Below are positions 47,756-55,779 of a DNA stretch of 64,000 bases, one piece after another (the stretch's first letter is position 1; each line of letters starts with the position of its first letter). The stretch is taken from positions 1-64,000 of the forward strand of contig SUWG01000001.1 of NCBI GenBank assembly GCA_015061625.1. Direction: 5' to 3'. This DNA is from Lentisphaerota bacterium. GTDB taxonomy: Bacteria > Verrucomicrobiota > Lentisphaeria > Victivallales > Victivallaceae. A model generated the notes under the pieces. The model made no database searches. It saw only the letters and a list, made by a program, of their open reading frames with translations, and was not told where the DNA came from. The position numbers were made by a program, and so were the translations under genes.

Positions 47756-48671
47756 CTTTCACTTCCATATTGTTTCCGGCATTTTCCGCCTTGAAAAAAC
47801 GTTCTCTGATAACCTGCCAGCGGTCATATCTGGCGGCCTTTTCATCCACCAGACTTCCGATATCTTCCGGTGCGCAGAAACTCAATTCCCGCATCTCACC
47901 GGGCAAAATCCGGAACAGCACCGCATCGACTTCTTTCACCCCGGCTTTCTGCAACGCCTTGCGCGCCTTGTTGACCACCCGCCTGGAGCAGTGATTGCGC
48001 CACAAAAGAAACAGCGGATAGACCCATGCCGCCAGCCAGAATATCCAACTGGGGAAATCATGTATCCACAACGCTTTCACGATCTCCGCCAGCGGCAGCA
48101 GCATCACCGGCAGCAGAAATCCCCACGCATCTTTGTCGGAAATAAAACAATTCCCCAGATAACGGCGCAACTTTGACGGCGAAGTCTGATAGGCGAAATA
48201 CTCTTCCAGCAGCGGTTCATTGAGGATGTGCCGCACCGAATGGCACAACTCATGCGCCAGAAGTTCCTCCCGGCAATAGTTGAGAAATTTGCGTTTTTTG
48301 CGGAATACGTTGCGCAGCAGAAACACCGCAAAATTTTCTTCCGGATCACCGATCAGACAGCCGCCCCAGAAAATACCGATCTGCCGGGTCAGGTAAAAAC
48401 CCGGCACATGAGAGACCGTAAAACCGTAAAGTTTCTGCGTGATCTCCGCCGCCTCACCGGATAACTCCGGCGAAATGCGTTCTTCTGCAGAAACCTCGAA
48501 CATATCGAAAACTTTTACTTTGCCCTCTTCCGCCAGTTTCACTTCAAAATCGGCATAGACCTTTTCCGTATCTCCGATGCGCTGTAAAAACTCCTCTGCA
48601 CTCTCACTGCCGGTCATAATGAAACCGGCGGCATCCAGAGCGACAAGTTTTTCCAGTTCTTCAGGGCTCAC
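47745..48671 (-). CDS. Membrane zincin-like protein (HExxH)
   Basis: This 308-residue protein has HELCH at residues 140-144 and a Glu pair at 156-157 (LLEEYFAY), which fits the zinc ligands and catalytic Glu of a gluzincin peptidase. Two hydrophobic spans follow (about 185-203 and 208-224), then a soluble tail. The active site would be cytoplasmic if the N-terminus is inside. The start is a GTG that overlaps the ricT-like stop (GTGA). Substrate unknown. Confidence 0.75.
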   Translation of the reverse strand: MSPEELEKLVALDAAGFIMTGSESAEEFLQRIGDTEKVYADFEVKLAEEGKVKVFDMFEVSAEERISPELSGEAAEITQKLYGFTVSHVPGFYLTRQIGIFWGGCLIGDPEENFAVFLLRNVFRKKRKFLNYCREELLAHELCHSVRHILNEPLLEEYFAYQTSPSKLRRYLGNCFISDKDAWGFLLPVMLLPLAEIVKALWIHDFPSWIFWLAAWVYPLFLLWRNHCSRRVVNKARKALQKAGVKEVDAVLFRILPGEMRELSFCAPEDIGSLVDEKAARYDRWQVIRERFFKAENAGNNMEVKDEN

Positions 48672-49594
48672 TTTTTCGCTCCGTGGGCATGATCGCCGCC
48701 GTTATGCGGTTTATTTTTGCGGTTCTTGTTTTCCCCCTGACGGTTGTTGTTTTTGCCGTTCTTTTCCTGTTCTCTGACGGGATTGTGCTTTTCCGGAGAA
48801 CAGACGGTGATATCCGACACATGGAAAACCGAAACATTGCCGTTTTCAAAGGTGACACTGACTTTGGAAGTCAGCAGATTACGGTCGGTTATCCGCCCTC
48901 TGCCCGATGGGGTTTCGCAGAATTCACCTTTGCGCGGCATACCTTTTTCCAGTTCCAGATAGCCCTCATGCTCATACTTCAGACAGCACTTCAAACGGCC
49001 GCACACTCCGGAAATGGTGCCGGGGGTGAGCAAAAGATCCTGCTCTTTGGCCATTTTGACATTGATCGAACTGAATTCCTTGAGGAAACGGCTGCAGCAC
49101 AACACCTGACCGCAAACGGCGATGCCGCCGTAAATACCGGTTTCATCCCGCACGCCGATCTGCCGCAGCTCGATACGCACATTGAGCGCGCGGGAAAGTT
49201 CCTTGACCAACTCCCGGAAGTCCACCCGGCCGTCAGCGCAGAATTGCACCGTAAGCAACTTGCGGTCAAGCGAATAATGGGCATTGACCGGATTCATTTC
49301 CAATGCGAGTTTTCCGATCCACTCCCGCACGACGGCCATATCGGCTTTGGCTTTGCGGCGGTTCTCATCGGCTTCGGCTAATTCCGCTTCGCCGGCGACC
49401 CGCAATATCTGCGGCAGATCTTCGATGCGGGATGTCATGCTCGGCGCGGATAATTCCGCACCGGCCGTACCCAATTCTTCATAGAAATCCCGCCGGAAAA
49501 CACATTGACCGCCCCGTTTCAAGGGCAGATCTTCTGCGCCGCGCACTTCAAAGGAAGCTCCGTTTTCAAGTTTTACTATCCAGACTTTTTCCAT
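48668..49594 (-). CDS. PSP1-domain protein, RicT (YaaT)-like
   Basis: The 308-residue protein has the PSP1 domain with CGQVLCCSRFL and CGRLKCCLKYE, the Cys motifs that hold iron-sulfur clusters in the Bacillus RicA-RicF-RicT complex, which promotes RNase Y-dependent mRNA processing. The C-terminal 40 residues are Lys/Asn/Glu-rich and low in complexity. RicA and RicF are not seen here. A promoter lies at 49642-49670 and the gene leads the operon to hisA. Confidence 0.88.
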   Translation of the reverse strand: MEKVWIVKLENGASFEVRGAEDLPLKRGGQCVFRRDFYEELGTAGAELSAPSMTSRIEDLPQILRVAGEAELAEADENRRKAKADMAVVREWIGKLALEMNPVNAHYSLDRKLLTVQFCADGRVDFRELVKELSRALNVRIELRQIGVRDETGIYGGIAVCGQVLCCSRFLKEFSSINVKMAKEQDLLLTPGTISGVCGRLKCCLKYEHEGYLELEKGMPRKGEFCETPSGRGRITDRNLLTSKVSVTFENGNVSVFHVSDITVCSPEKHNPVREQEKNGKNNNRQGENKNRKNKPHNGGDHAHGAKK

Positions 49595-49641
49595 ATTTTA
49601 CGATCCGTTAGAGTATATACATCCATATTGACTTATGGACA

Positions 49642-49670
49642 ATATAGCAGTTCTTGACACCATTTACAAG
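49642..49670 (-). promoter_or_regulatory. Promoter of the ricT-like operon
   Basis: Minus strand: TTGTAA (49665-49670), 17-base spacer, TATATT (49642-49647). It is divergent from the purA promoter. Overlapping inverted repeats (TCCATA/TATGGA and ATATTG/CAATAT, about 49622-49647) lie at the start point. Confidence 0.6.
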
Positions 49671-49731
49671 TAGAGATTTGCAATAACCCGCCTTATTCCG
49701 GAGGATTTCTCTGAAAATAAGGGCAGAGGAT

Positions 49732-49760
49732 TTGAAAAATCACCGGTTTGATGCTATCTT
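49732..49760 (+). promoter_or_regulatory. Promoter of purA
   Basis: TTGAAA (49732-49737), 17-base spacer, TATCTT (49755-49760), giving a leader of about 58 bases before the purA ATG. Sequence match only. Confidence 0.6.
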
Positions 49761-49824
49761 ATGGTTTAAGTGTTTATTTTTAACAACAAATGCTTCTCCG
49801 GGAGCAAAAACAGGAGTTTTTATC

Positions 49825-51099
49825 ATGCCGGTAGATATTCTGGTCGGAACCCAGTGGGGTGATGAGGGCAAAGGCAAGTTGATCGACGTCCTCACCCGTG
49901 ATGTGGATATGGTAGTGCGTTTTCAGGGCGGCAACAATGCCGGTCACACCGTGGAGATCGGTGACAAACGTTATGTTCTGCACCTCGTGCCGTCGGGCAT
50001 TTTCCGCCCGGAAGTCACTTGCGTCATCGGCAACGGTCTGGTGGTCGATCCGGTCGCGCTGGATGAAGAATTGCGCGGCATTGAGGAAAAGGGATTTTCC
50101 ACTGACAATGTCCAGTTGAGCAACCGCGCCCAGATGATCTTCATCTATCACCGGGTCGCTGACACCTTGAGCGAAAACAAAGCCAAACAGAAGATCGGTA
50201 CCACCGGCCGCGGCATCGGCCCGGCTTATATGGATAAGATGCGCCGTACCGGTATCCGGGCGATCGATCTCAAATTCCCGGAAAAACTCGCCGAACAATT
50301 CCGCAGTGAATGCGCCAGATACAACAAAATTTTCGCTGAATACGGCGTGCCGGAACTCGACGTCGAAAAAGAACTCACCAAAGTCCTCGAAGCCGCCAAA
50401 CGCCTCGCTCCGATGGTCTGCGACACCGTTTATTCCGTCAACCGTGCCGTCAAAGAAGGCAAAAATGTCCTCTTTGAAGGTGCCCAGGGCGCATTGCTCG
50501 ACATCGACCACGGCACTTATCCCTTTGTCACCAGCAGCAACACCACCAGCGGCGGTGCCTGTACCGGCGGCGGTGTGCCGCCGCAGAGCATCCGCGACGT
50601 CTGGGGCGTGATCAAAGCCTACACCACCAGAGTCGGTGAAGGGCCGTTCCCCACGGAATTATTTGATGCCACCGGCGAAAAACTGCGCCAGATCGGCCGG
50701 GAATTCGGTGCGACCACCGGCCGTCCCCGCCGTTGCGGCTGGTTCGATGCGGTCGCTTCCCGTTACGCCTGTATGGTCAACGGTATCAACAAACTTGCCG
50801 TCACCAAACTCGACTGTCTGGATGATCTTGATGAGATCGCCATCTGCGTGGCTTACAAAGTCAACGGCGTGCTGACCACCGAATTTCCCGCTTCAGTCGC
50901 CGAACTCGATGCCGCCGAACCGGTCTACGAATATATGCCCGGCTGGAAGTGCAGCACCAGCGAAGCCCGCAAGGCCGCCGATCTGCCGGAAAATGCCCGG
51001 AAATACCTCGCCCGCATGGCCGAATTGGTCGATTCCGAAGTGGCGATCATTTCCGTCGGCCCCCGCCGTGACCAGACTTTTGCCGCCGACGCGGAGTAA
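49825..51099 (+). CDS. purA: Adenylosuccinate synthetase
   Basis: PurA joins IMP and aspartate with GTP in AMP synthesis. The start is at MPVDILVGTQWGDEGKGK, where CAGGAG lies 8 bases upstream; the 31 codons before it in the same frame cover the promoter. From there the protein is 424 residues, the normal size. GNNAGHTV, GTTGRGIGPAY, GAQGALLDIDHGTYPFVTSS and the C-terminal GRPRRCGWFDAV all match. rodA follows within 3 bases. Confidence 0.97.
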   Translation: MPVDILVGTQWGDEGKGKLIDVLTRDVDMVVRFQGGNNAGHTVEIGDKRYVLHLVPSGIFRPEVTCVIGNGLVVDPVALDEELRGIEEKGFSTDNVQLSNRAQMIFIYHRVADTLSENKAKQKIGTTGRGIGPAYMDKMRRTGIRAIDLKFPEKLAEQFRSECARYNKIFAEYGVPELDVEKELTKVLEAAKRLAPMVCDTVYSVNRAVKEGKNVLFEGAQGALLDIDHGTYPFVTSSNTTSGGACTGGGVPPQSIRDVWGVIKAYTTRVGEGPFPTELFDATGEKLRQIGREFGATTGRPRRCGWFDAVASRYACMVNGINKLAVTKLDCLDDLDEIAICVAYKVNGVLTTEFPASVAELDAAEPVYEYMPGWKCSTSEARKAADLPENARKYLARMAELVDSEVAIISVGPRRDQTFAADAE

Positions 51100-51102
51100 G
51101 TC

Positions 51103-52263
51103 ATGCGCCAAAATGACCGGCAACTGCCGATAATGACCTATCTGCGGAGTCTGGACTATCTGCAGATAGGGTCCGTAGTGCTGTTGCTGGTCTTCGGTCT
51201 GATCTTCATCCGTTCGACCGGAATGCAGATCGATACGGAAGAAAGCCGGAGTTTTTTCTACAAACAACTTATCTGGATCATCACCGGTGCGGGGGTGTAT
51301 ACCTTTGTATCGGTGCTGGATTACCGCTCTTTTGTCTGCCGCGCTATGATGATCGGCGGCTATGTGCTGTCGCTGTTTATGCTGGTTGCGGTGCTGTTTC
51401 TGGGGGTGAAGGTATTCGGTGCAACCAGATGGCTGAATATTTTCGGTTTCCGTCTGCAGCCTTCCGAACCGGCCAAACTGATGATAATCGGCATGATGGC
51501 GGCGATCTTTTCCGCCCCCCGGCTGGCCAAAAACAAGCTGCTCTGTATCTTTCTGGCCGCGATCACCGTGGCGATCCCTTTTCTGCTGATCGCCATTGAA
51601 CCGGACTTGGGCAGTGCGCTGGTTCTGCTCCCGGTTTCCGGAGCCATGCTCTTTTGTTTCGGCATCAAGTGGCGGTATGTGCTGCTCGGGGTGATCGCCA
51701 TTGCCGCCGGAATCGCCTTTATCCTCTTTGACAGTTTCCGGGATGACCCGCTGGTTCTGCGCAACTATCAGCGTGACCGGATCAAAATTTTTCTCAATCC
51801 CGGTTCCGACCGGGGCAACCGGGGACACAACGCCTATCAGGCCAAACTCGCCGTCGGTGCCGGCGGTGCTTCCGGCACCGGTATCGGCAAGGGAACTCAA
51901 AATGAACTGGGGTTTCTGCCGCATACGGTTTCCAACAACGACTTCATCTTTTCGGTCATTGCCGAGGAGACCGGTTTTGCCGGAGTGACGCTGCTCTTGA
52001 GTCTCTATGGCATTTTGCTCTATACGATTTTGCGGACGGCATTTCTGGTATCATCTTACGGCAGATATATCGCCTGCGGGGTGGCGACATTGATCTTCTG
52101 CCATATTTTCATCAATATCGGCATGAGTATCGGCATTGCTCCGGTGACCGGATTGCCGCTGCCGCTGGTCAGTTACGGCGGATCATTCATCCTGACCGCC
52201 ATGACCACGCTGGGCATCGTACAGTCGATCTACCGCCACACCAGAATCGATGCGGATGAATAA
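51103..52263 (+). CDS. rodA: RodA peptidoglycan glycosyltransferase
   Basis: RodA polymerises glycan strands in the elongasome with PBP2. The 386-residue membrane protein has about ten spans; FGATRWLNIFGFRLQPSEPAK, IEPDLGSALV (with the catalytic Asp) and GLPLPLVSYGGS are the SEDS-family motifs. It is 3 bases after purA, with GGAG before the ATG. No mreBCD or mrdA is adjacent. It is the last host gene before the virus-like cassette and converges with the repressor gene. Confidence 0.95.
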   Translation: MRQNDRQLPIMTYLRSLDYLQIGSVVLLLVFGLIFIRSTGMQIDTEESRSFFYKQLIWIITGAGVYTFVSVLDYRSFVCRAMMIGGYVLSLFMLVAVLFLGVKVFGATRWLNIFGFRLQPSEPAKLMIIGMMAAIFSAPRLAKNKLLCIFLAAITVAIPFLLIAIEPDLGSALVLLPVSGAMLFCFGIKWRYVLLGVIAIAAGIAFILFDSFRDDPLVLRNYQRDRIKIFLNPGSDRGNRGHNAYQAKLAVGAGGASGTGIGKGTQNELGFLPHTVSNNDFIFSVIAEETGFAGVTLLLSLYGILLYTILRTAFLVSSYGRYIACGVATLIFCHIFINIGMSIGIAPVTGLPLPLVSYGGSFILTAMTTLGIVQSIYRHTRIDADE

Positions 52264-52298
52264 ATATCCGGCAACTTCAACTGATCGCTTTTTTCCGG

Positions 52299-53204
52299 TC
52301 ACATTTCGCTGATCTTTTTGACGACCACCCCGATCCATGCGACATCCTCTTTATCAAAGGGGATGATGCGCCCTTCGGGGTTGTCACTGGTCAGCAGCAT
52401 CTGGGCGGGTGACTGTTTGCGCAGACGTTTGCAGACCACCTTTTCCGGAATACTGCTCTGATCTCTGAAACGCACTACCACCACCTTGTTATCGGGGATG
52501 GCTTCCAGATTTTCCGCCGGTTCGACCAGAACGATGTCGTCATCAAGTATCCGGGGTTCCATGGATATACCGTGGACTTTGAATGCTCTGGTATCCCGGC
52601 GGGAATCCGCCGGTACCGGCACGGTAGGAGTGGTTTCCGGATCCCAATTCTGCATTACCACAGCATCGGATTCCAGTGATTCCAGATGGCTGGCGGCATT
52701 GGCCCATTCGACGACCGGCACCGGGCGCACGAGCATTGCCCCATCCCGGAAAAGTCCGCGGGGCGAAAGCATCGCCAATTCCCCGGCGGTCAGCGGGGAT
52801 TTTTCCGGAGAACACTCCAGAACATCGAAAACTGCCGAAAGCACATCCGGGAACCAATTCAATTCGCCGTTGAAAAGGCGGATGAAAGTTTGCGGTGAAT
52901 TATAACCGACTGCCCGGCAGAGATATTCGACCGAGTTTATGCCGCATTTTTCCATCGCCTGCCGGAGAAATTCCCGCAGTGGCAAACTGTTTTTGATCGT
53001 ACCGGCAACCGGCGGCGGCGGGGAAAATTCCAGAAAAGGCTGCAGTTTTTCCCAGCAGTCATCGGTGATGGTCTTGACCTTGCCGCTCAAATAACGGGAA
53101 ATGTTGGAAGCACTGACCTGACTTCTGGCGGCCAATTCCTTGGCATCTCCGGCCTGAATGACCGCCTGCCGCAAGGCTTGCAATACCCGGTCATCTATTC
53201 TCAT
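52299..53204 (-). CDS. Phage-type repressor, tandem HTH plus S24 peptidase domain
   Basis: The 301-residue protein has an N-terminal HTH (about 18-42, ELAARSQVSASNISRYLSGK), a second XRE-like helical region (about 74-135, with SVEYLCRAVGYNSPQTFIRL) and a C-terminal LexA/CI-type S24 domain. The catalytic Ser214 (HGISMEP) and Lys259 (VVCKRL) are present, but the expected Ala-Gly cleavage site is replaced by WANAAS around 168-172, so self-cleavage is uncertain. It probably binds the three palindromes upstream and represses the packaging operon and itself. AAGGAGGATATC precedes the ATG. Confidence 0.9.
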   Translation of the reverse strand: MRIDDRVLQALRQAVIQAGDAKELAARSQVSASNISRYLSGKVKTITDDCWEKLQPFLEFSPPPPVAGTIKNSLPLREFLRQAMEKCGINSVEYLCRAVGYNSPQTFIRLFNGELNWFPDVLSAVFDVLECSPEKSPLTAGELAMLSPRGLFRDGAMLVRPVPVVEWANAASHLESLESDAVVMQNWDPETTPTVPVPADSRRDTRAFKVHGISMEPRILDDDIVLVEPAENLEAIPDNKVVVVRFRDQSSIPEKVVCKRLRKQSPAQMLLTSDNPEGRIIPFDKEDVAWIGVVVKKISEM

Positions 53205-53260
53205 GATATCCTCCTTACATTTCCCGGACGCATCCGGAATTACAATTAGTCAACAATAAT

Positions 53261-53288
53261 AATATACACTGAAATTGCGTGCATGCAA
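53261..53288 (-). promoter_or_regulatory. Repressor promoter with -35 inside operator 1
   Basis: Minus strand: TTGCAT (53283-53288), 16-base spacer, TATATT (53261-53266), about 50 bases before the repressor ATG. The -35 is inside operator 1, which suggests autorepression. Confidence 0.6.
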
Positions 53289-53293
53289 GCAAT
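53274..53293. promoter_or_regulatory. Operator 1 (palindrome)
   Basis: ATTGCGTGCATGCAAGCAAT is a 20-base near-perfect palindrome with one mismatched pair. It shares ATTGC/GCAAT ends with the two other sites and overlaps the -35 of the repressor promoter. Confidence 0.7.
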
Positions 53294-53320
53294 TTTTTCA
53301 AAAAAAGTTGATTTTGCGAC

Positions 53321-53348
53321 TTGAAAATTGCATCAATGCAATTATATT
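53321..53348 (+). promoter_or_regulatory. Rightward promoter of the packaging operon
   Basis: TTGAAA (53321-53326) and TATATT (53343-53348) are separated by exactly 16 bases, and those 16 bases are operator 2. Repressor binding there would block RNA polymerase. The transcript would start near 53355. Confidence 0.7.
53327..53342. promoter_or_regulatory. Operator 2 (palindrome in promoter spacer)
   Basis: ATTGCATCAATGCAAT is a perfect 7-base inverted repeat around CA. It fills the entire spacer of the rightward promoter. Its centre is 51 bases from that of operator 1. Confidence 0.75.
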
Positions 53349-53397
53349 GGGATTCCGGCGGCTGCAAATGGGCGGGCGATATTTTTTACCCGCGTCG

Positions 53398-53413
53398 ATT
53401 GCACGGATGCAAT
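53398..53413. promoter_or_regulatory. Operator 3 (palindrome in leader)
   Basis: ATTGCACGGATGCAAT has the same ATTGCA/TGCAAT arms with a 4-base centre. It lies about 43 bases into the rightward transcript, 71 bases from the centre of operator 2, and could act as a roadblock or looping partner. Confidence 0.7.
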
Positions 53414-53450
53414 CAAAAAAATATCAAATTTTTTCAAAAAGGATGTAAAA

Positions 53451-53651
53451 GTGACAAATCATGTGAGAAAAATCGCAGATCCGTTGATTTCACCGGGCGG
53501 AAAAATCTATTCTGCCGGGGGAATAAAGCGGCTTTGGCGGGAAATTTTTCCGGAGAGTGTTGACAATCGGGCGCATTGTTGGAAAAAGTCAATGCGCAGG
53601 AGTGATCACCATGACTCAAAACAACAACCATCAAACCTTAAAGGAAAGTGA
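53451..53651 (+). CDS. Small protein, first ORF of the packaging operon (GTG start)
   Basis: A 66-residue open frame starts with GTG at 53451, 7 bases after AAAGGA. It encodes a basic protein (PLISPGGKIYSAGGIKRLW in the first half; His- and Lys-rich end). It overlaps the TerS-like gene by 41 bases. I do not recognise it. A longer frame exists upstream, but it would cross operator 3 and the promoter. Its small size and missing family make it less certain than its neighbours. Confidence 0.45.
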   Translation: MTNHVRKIADPLISPGGKIYSAGGIKRLWREIFPESVDNRAHCWKKSMRRSDHHDSKQQPSNLKGK

Positions 53652-53859
53652 CGATAAACTTCTGAAATTGGTCGAAGAAGCTCTGCTGCGCCGGGCAACC
53701 GGTTATGAAGACGCTTCCGGTAAAGCGGTGCCGCCGGATGTGCGGGCAGCTATGTACTGGCTGGAAAACCGCTGTCCGGAAAGGTGGAAAAAGAACCGTT
53801 CCCCGGTCAAAGATGATGATCCGCAACAGCTGCTTACCGATGATGAAACCGCACTTTAA
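53611..53859 (+). CDS. TerS-like small terminase protein (short)
   Basis: The 82-residue protein starts at ATG 53611 with AGGAG upstream. It has a helical part (SDDKLLKLVEEALLRRATGY) then PPDVRAAMYWLENRCPERWKK, which resembles the C-terminal PPDTTAAIFWLKNRRPEKW-type segment of phage small terminase subunits. No DNA-binding HTH domain is present, so it is either a minimal TerS or the remainder of one. TerS selects the DNA for packaging by TerL. It is followed 25 bases later by the portal-like gene. Confidence 0.65.
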   Translation: MTQNNNHQTLKESDDKLLKLVEEALLRRATGYEDASGKAVPPDVRAAMYWLENRCPERWKKNRSPVKDDDPQQLLTDDETAL

Positions 53860-53884
53860 CCCATTCAAGTCAAGGAAAATATCT

Positions 53885-55276
53885 GTGAAAAACTATATCT
53901 TTCACCGCAAAAATGCCGAATATACCGCCAATGAAAGGCGGTGGAAACGGGCCGCCGAAGCCTATTCCGGCGGCAGAGAGTATATCGAACAGGCTCTCAT
54001 CCGGCACGTTTCCGAAATCGATCTGGAATTCGCCGAACGCCGCCGGCGGGCATATTACTTCAATTATCCGCGCGCCATCGCCAGACGGATAACCCAGTAC
54101 GCCTTGAGCGTTGACCCCGTGCGCCGCAATGCCGATATCGAATTGGTCGAAGATTGGAGCCGAACCGGTCTGCGCACCAACGATGTCATGCGCCAGTTGT
54201 CAACTTTACTCAACGTTTACGGCCGGGCATGGCTGCTGGTGGATATGCCGATCTTTGACGGTACTCCCAGCAAACTGCAAGCCAGAAACGAGCGTCTGCG
54301 CCCCTATGCCAGAGCGATTTCACCGCTTCAGGTGGTCGATTGGGCCTACGGCGAAGACGGCAAACTGCTCTGGGCTTTGATCGCCGAGGAGGAGTGCGTA
54401 TGCCCGGATCCATTCACTCCGCCGGTGCGCTTGCGCCGCCGCCGGTTGTATGACCGTAATTGCTGGCGGCTGTTTGAGAATAATGCCGGGAATATACAGG
54501 AGATCGCTTCCGGAGTGAATCCGACCGGCTGTGTGCCGCTGATCGGCATTACGGAGCCGGATGGTTTCGGCTTATCCGCCAACCACTGGTTCGAGGATGT
54601 CGTGCGTATCAGCGAAGCGATCCTCAACAATGAATCCGAAGCGCAGATGAATACGGTCAAACAGATGTTCGGGATGCTGGTGGTTTCCGACTCATTTGCC
54701 CGCAGTGCCAGAAAACTTGCCGCCGATGAGCGGAAAAATGACAATTTCGCCGCCACCGTGGCCCGCAGTGCGGCGATCATTGAGTCGGTGGATGAAAAAG
54801 GCATCAGCCGCTTCATCAGTCCTTCCGGAGTGGCGACCGACACCATCCGGGAAGAGAACCGCTACTTGAAACAGGAGTTGTACGATGTGGTAGGCCTGGC
54901 AGTGCAGAGCAATTCCAAAGAAAGGCAGAGCGCGGAATCCAAAGAGTGGGATTTCCAGAATGTCGCCCAGTTTCTGGCAGTGCGCGCGGAACTGCTCGAA
55001 CAGACCGAGTTGGATGCGTGGAAGATCATGCGCCGCTACGATCTGGATTTGAGCGTGCCGGAGATCCATTACAACCGCCGTTTCGCCGTGGGCGATCTGG
55101 CCGCCGGTATCGCCGGATTGCTGCAGCTTTCGGAAATCCCCGGCGGCAGAGCCTACCGCAAAGCAGTGAGCCGCACCGCCGTCGAATTGCTCGGCAATAT
55201 CGGCCCGGTAAGTGCCGCTGAAAAAGAGAAAATCAACCGTGAAATAGATCAGGAGAGTAACCATGCTGACCAGTGA
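53885..55276 (+). CDS. Phage portal-like protein
   Basis: The 463-residue protein probably forms the dodecameric portal at a capsid vertex. The N-terminal EYIEQALIRHVSEIDLEFAE, YYFNYPRAIARRITQYALS and LLNVYGRAWLLVDMP segments resemble SPP1-type/DUF4055-like portals, and the central NHWFEDVVRISEAILNNESE helix and C-terminal half fit too. I choose the GTG at 53885, with AAGGA 8 bases upstream; an in-frame ATG at 53840 lacks such a site. It overlaps the next ORF by 14 bases. Assignment rests on pattern and context. Confidence 0.72.
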   Translation: MKNYIFHRKNAEYTANERRWKRAAEAYSGGREYIEQALIRHVSEIDLEFAERRRRAYYFNYPRAIARRITQYALSVDPVRRNADIELVEDWSRTGLRTNDVMRQLSTLLNVYGRAWLLVDMPIFDGTPSKLQARNERLRPYARAISPLQVVDWAYGEDGKLLWALIAEEECVCPDPFTPPVRLRRRRLYDRNCWRLFENNAGNIQEIASGVNPTGCVPLIGITEPDGFGLSANHWFEDVVRISEAILNNESEAQMNTVKQMFGMLVVSDSFARSARKLAADERKNDNFAATVARSAAIIESVDEKGISRFISPSGVATDTIREENRYLKQELYDVVGLAVQSNSKERQSAESKEWDFQNVAQFLAVRAELLEQTELDAWKIMRRYDLDLSVPEIHYNRRFAVGDLAAGIAGLLQLSEIPGGRAYRKAVSRTAVELLGNIGPVSAAEKEKINREIDQESNHADQ

Positions 55277-55694
55277 AAATGAGTCCCCCGCCGCAATGCC
55301 CGCAAATGTACCGGAAAAAACTCCGGCCGAGCAACTGGCGGAATTGGAAAATGAGTATGCCCTGCTCAATCAGAAGTATGAGGCACTTCAGAAACGCAAC
55401 ATTCTGGAAAAAGTCTGCTTTGAAAGCGGCTGTACCGACCCCGATTATTTGCAGTTCTGCGCTGAACGCCAAGGGGTGAACCTTGAAGATGCGGAAGCTC
55501 TGCGGCAATTTGCCGGTGAATTTTCCGCTTCGGCTCCGGGGTGTTTCCACGCCCGGATCATTCCGGGAAGCAGTGCCGGAATGGTCAAATCTGCCCCCTC
55601 CTCTGCCGGGACAGCGGAGGAGGTCCCAGCCGGTGACCGGATCGCTTTGATCGCATTATCCATCGATAATGCACCCGATGCGGTCGGCCGATAA
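55263..55694 (+). CDS. Coiled-coil protein, capsid scaffold candidate
   Basis: The 143-residue protein has an Ala/Pro-rich start, a coiled coil (about 18-47, QLAELENEYALLNQKYEALQ), and the DPDYLQFCAERQGVNLEDAE segment; the C-terminal third is low-complexity. Its place between portal and capsid genes is where phages encode the scaffold (or scaffold-protease). No protease motif is visible. AGGAG precedes the ATG, which lies within the end of the portal gene. Confidence 0.55.
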   Translation: MLTSENESPAAMPANVPEKTPAEQLAELENEYALLNQKYEALQKRNILEKVCFESGCTDPDYLQFCAERQGVNLEDAEALRQFAGEFSASAPGCFHARIIPGSSAGMVKSAPSSAGTAEEVPAGDRIALIALSIDNAPDAVGR

Positions 55695-55779
55695 CATAAA
55701 CTTCTGCTGAATAAAGCAGTAAATTTCCCCGGCAAATGACCGGCGGATACCATCTGTAAACCACAACAAGGAGAAAACT

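Larger units (their letters stand above)
53205..53450. promoter_or_regulatory. Divergent control region of the virus-like cassette
   Basis: The region between the repressor start and the first rightward ORF contains two face-to-face promoters and three related palindromes, described separately. No gene is supported within it. A GCGGG/CCCGC inverted repeat lies near 53372-53393 in the rightward leader. Confidence 0.7.

Noticed and set aside
53328-53450. Upstream extension of the small GTG-start ORF to 53328
   Set aside because: It would begin within the rightward promoter and cover operator 3, before the expected transcription start.
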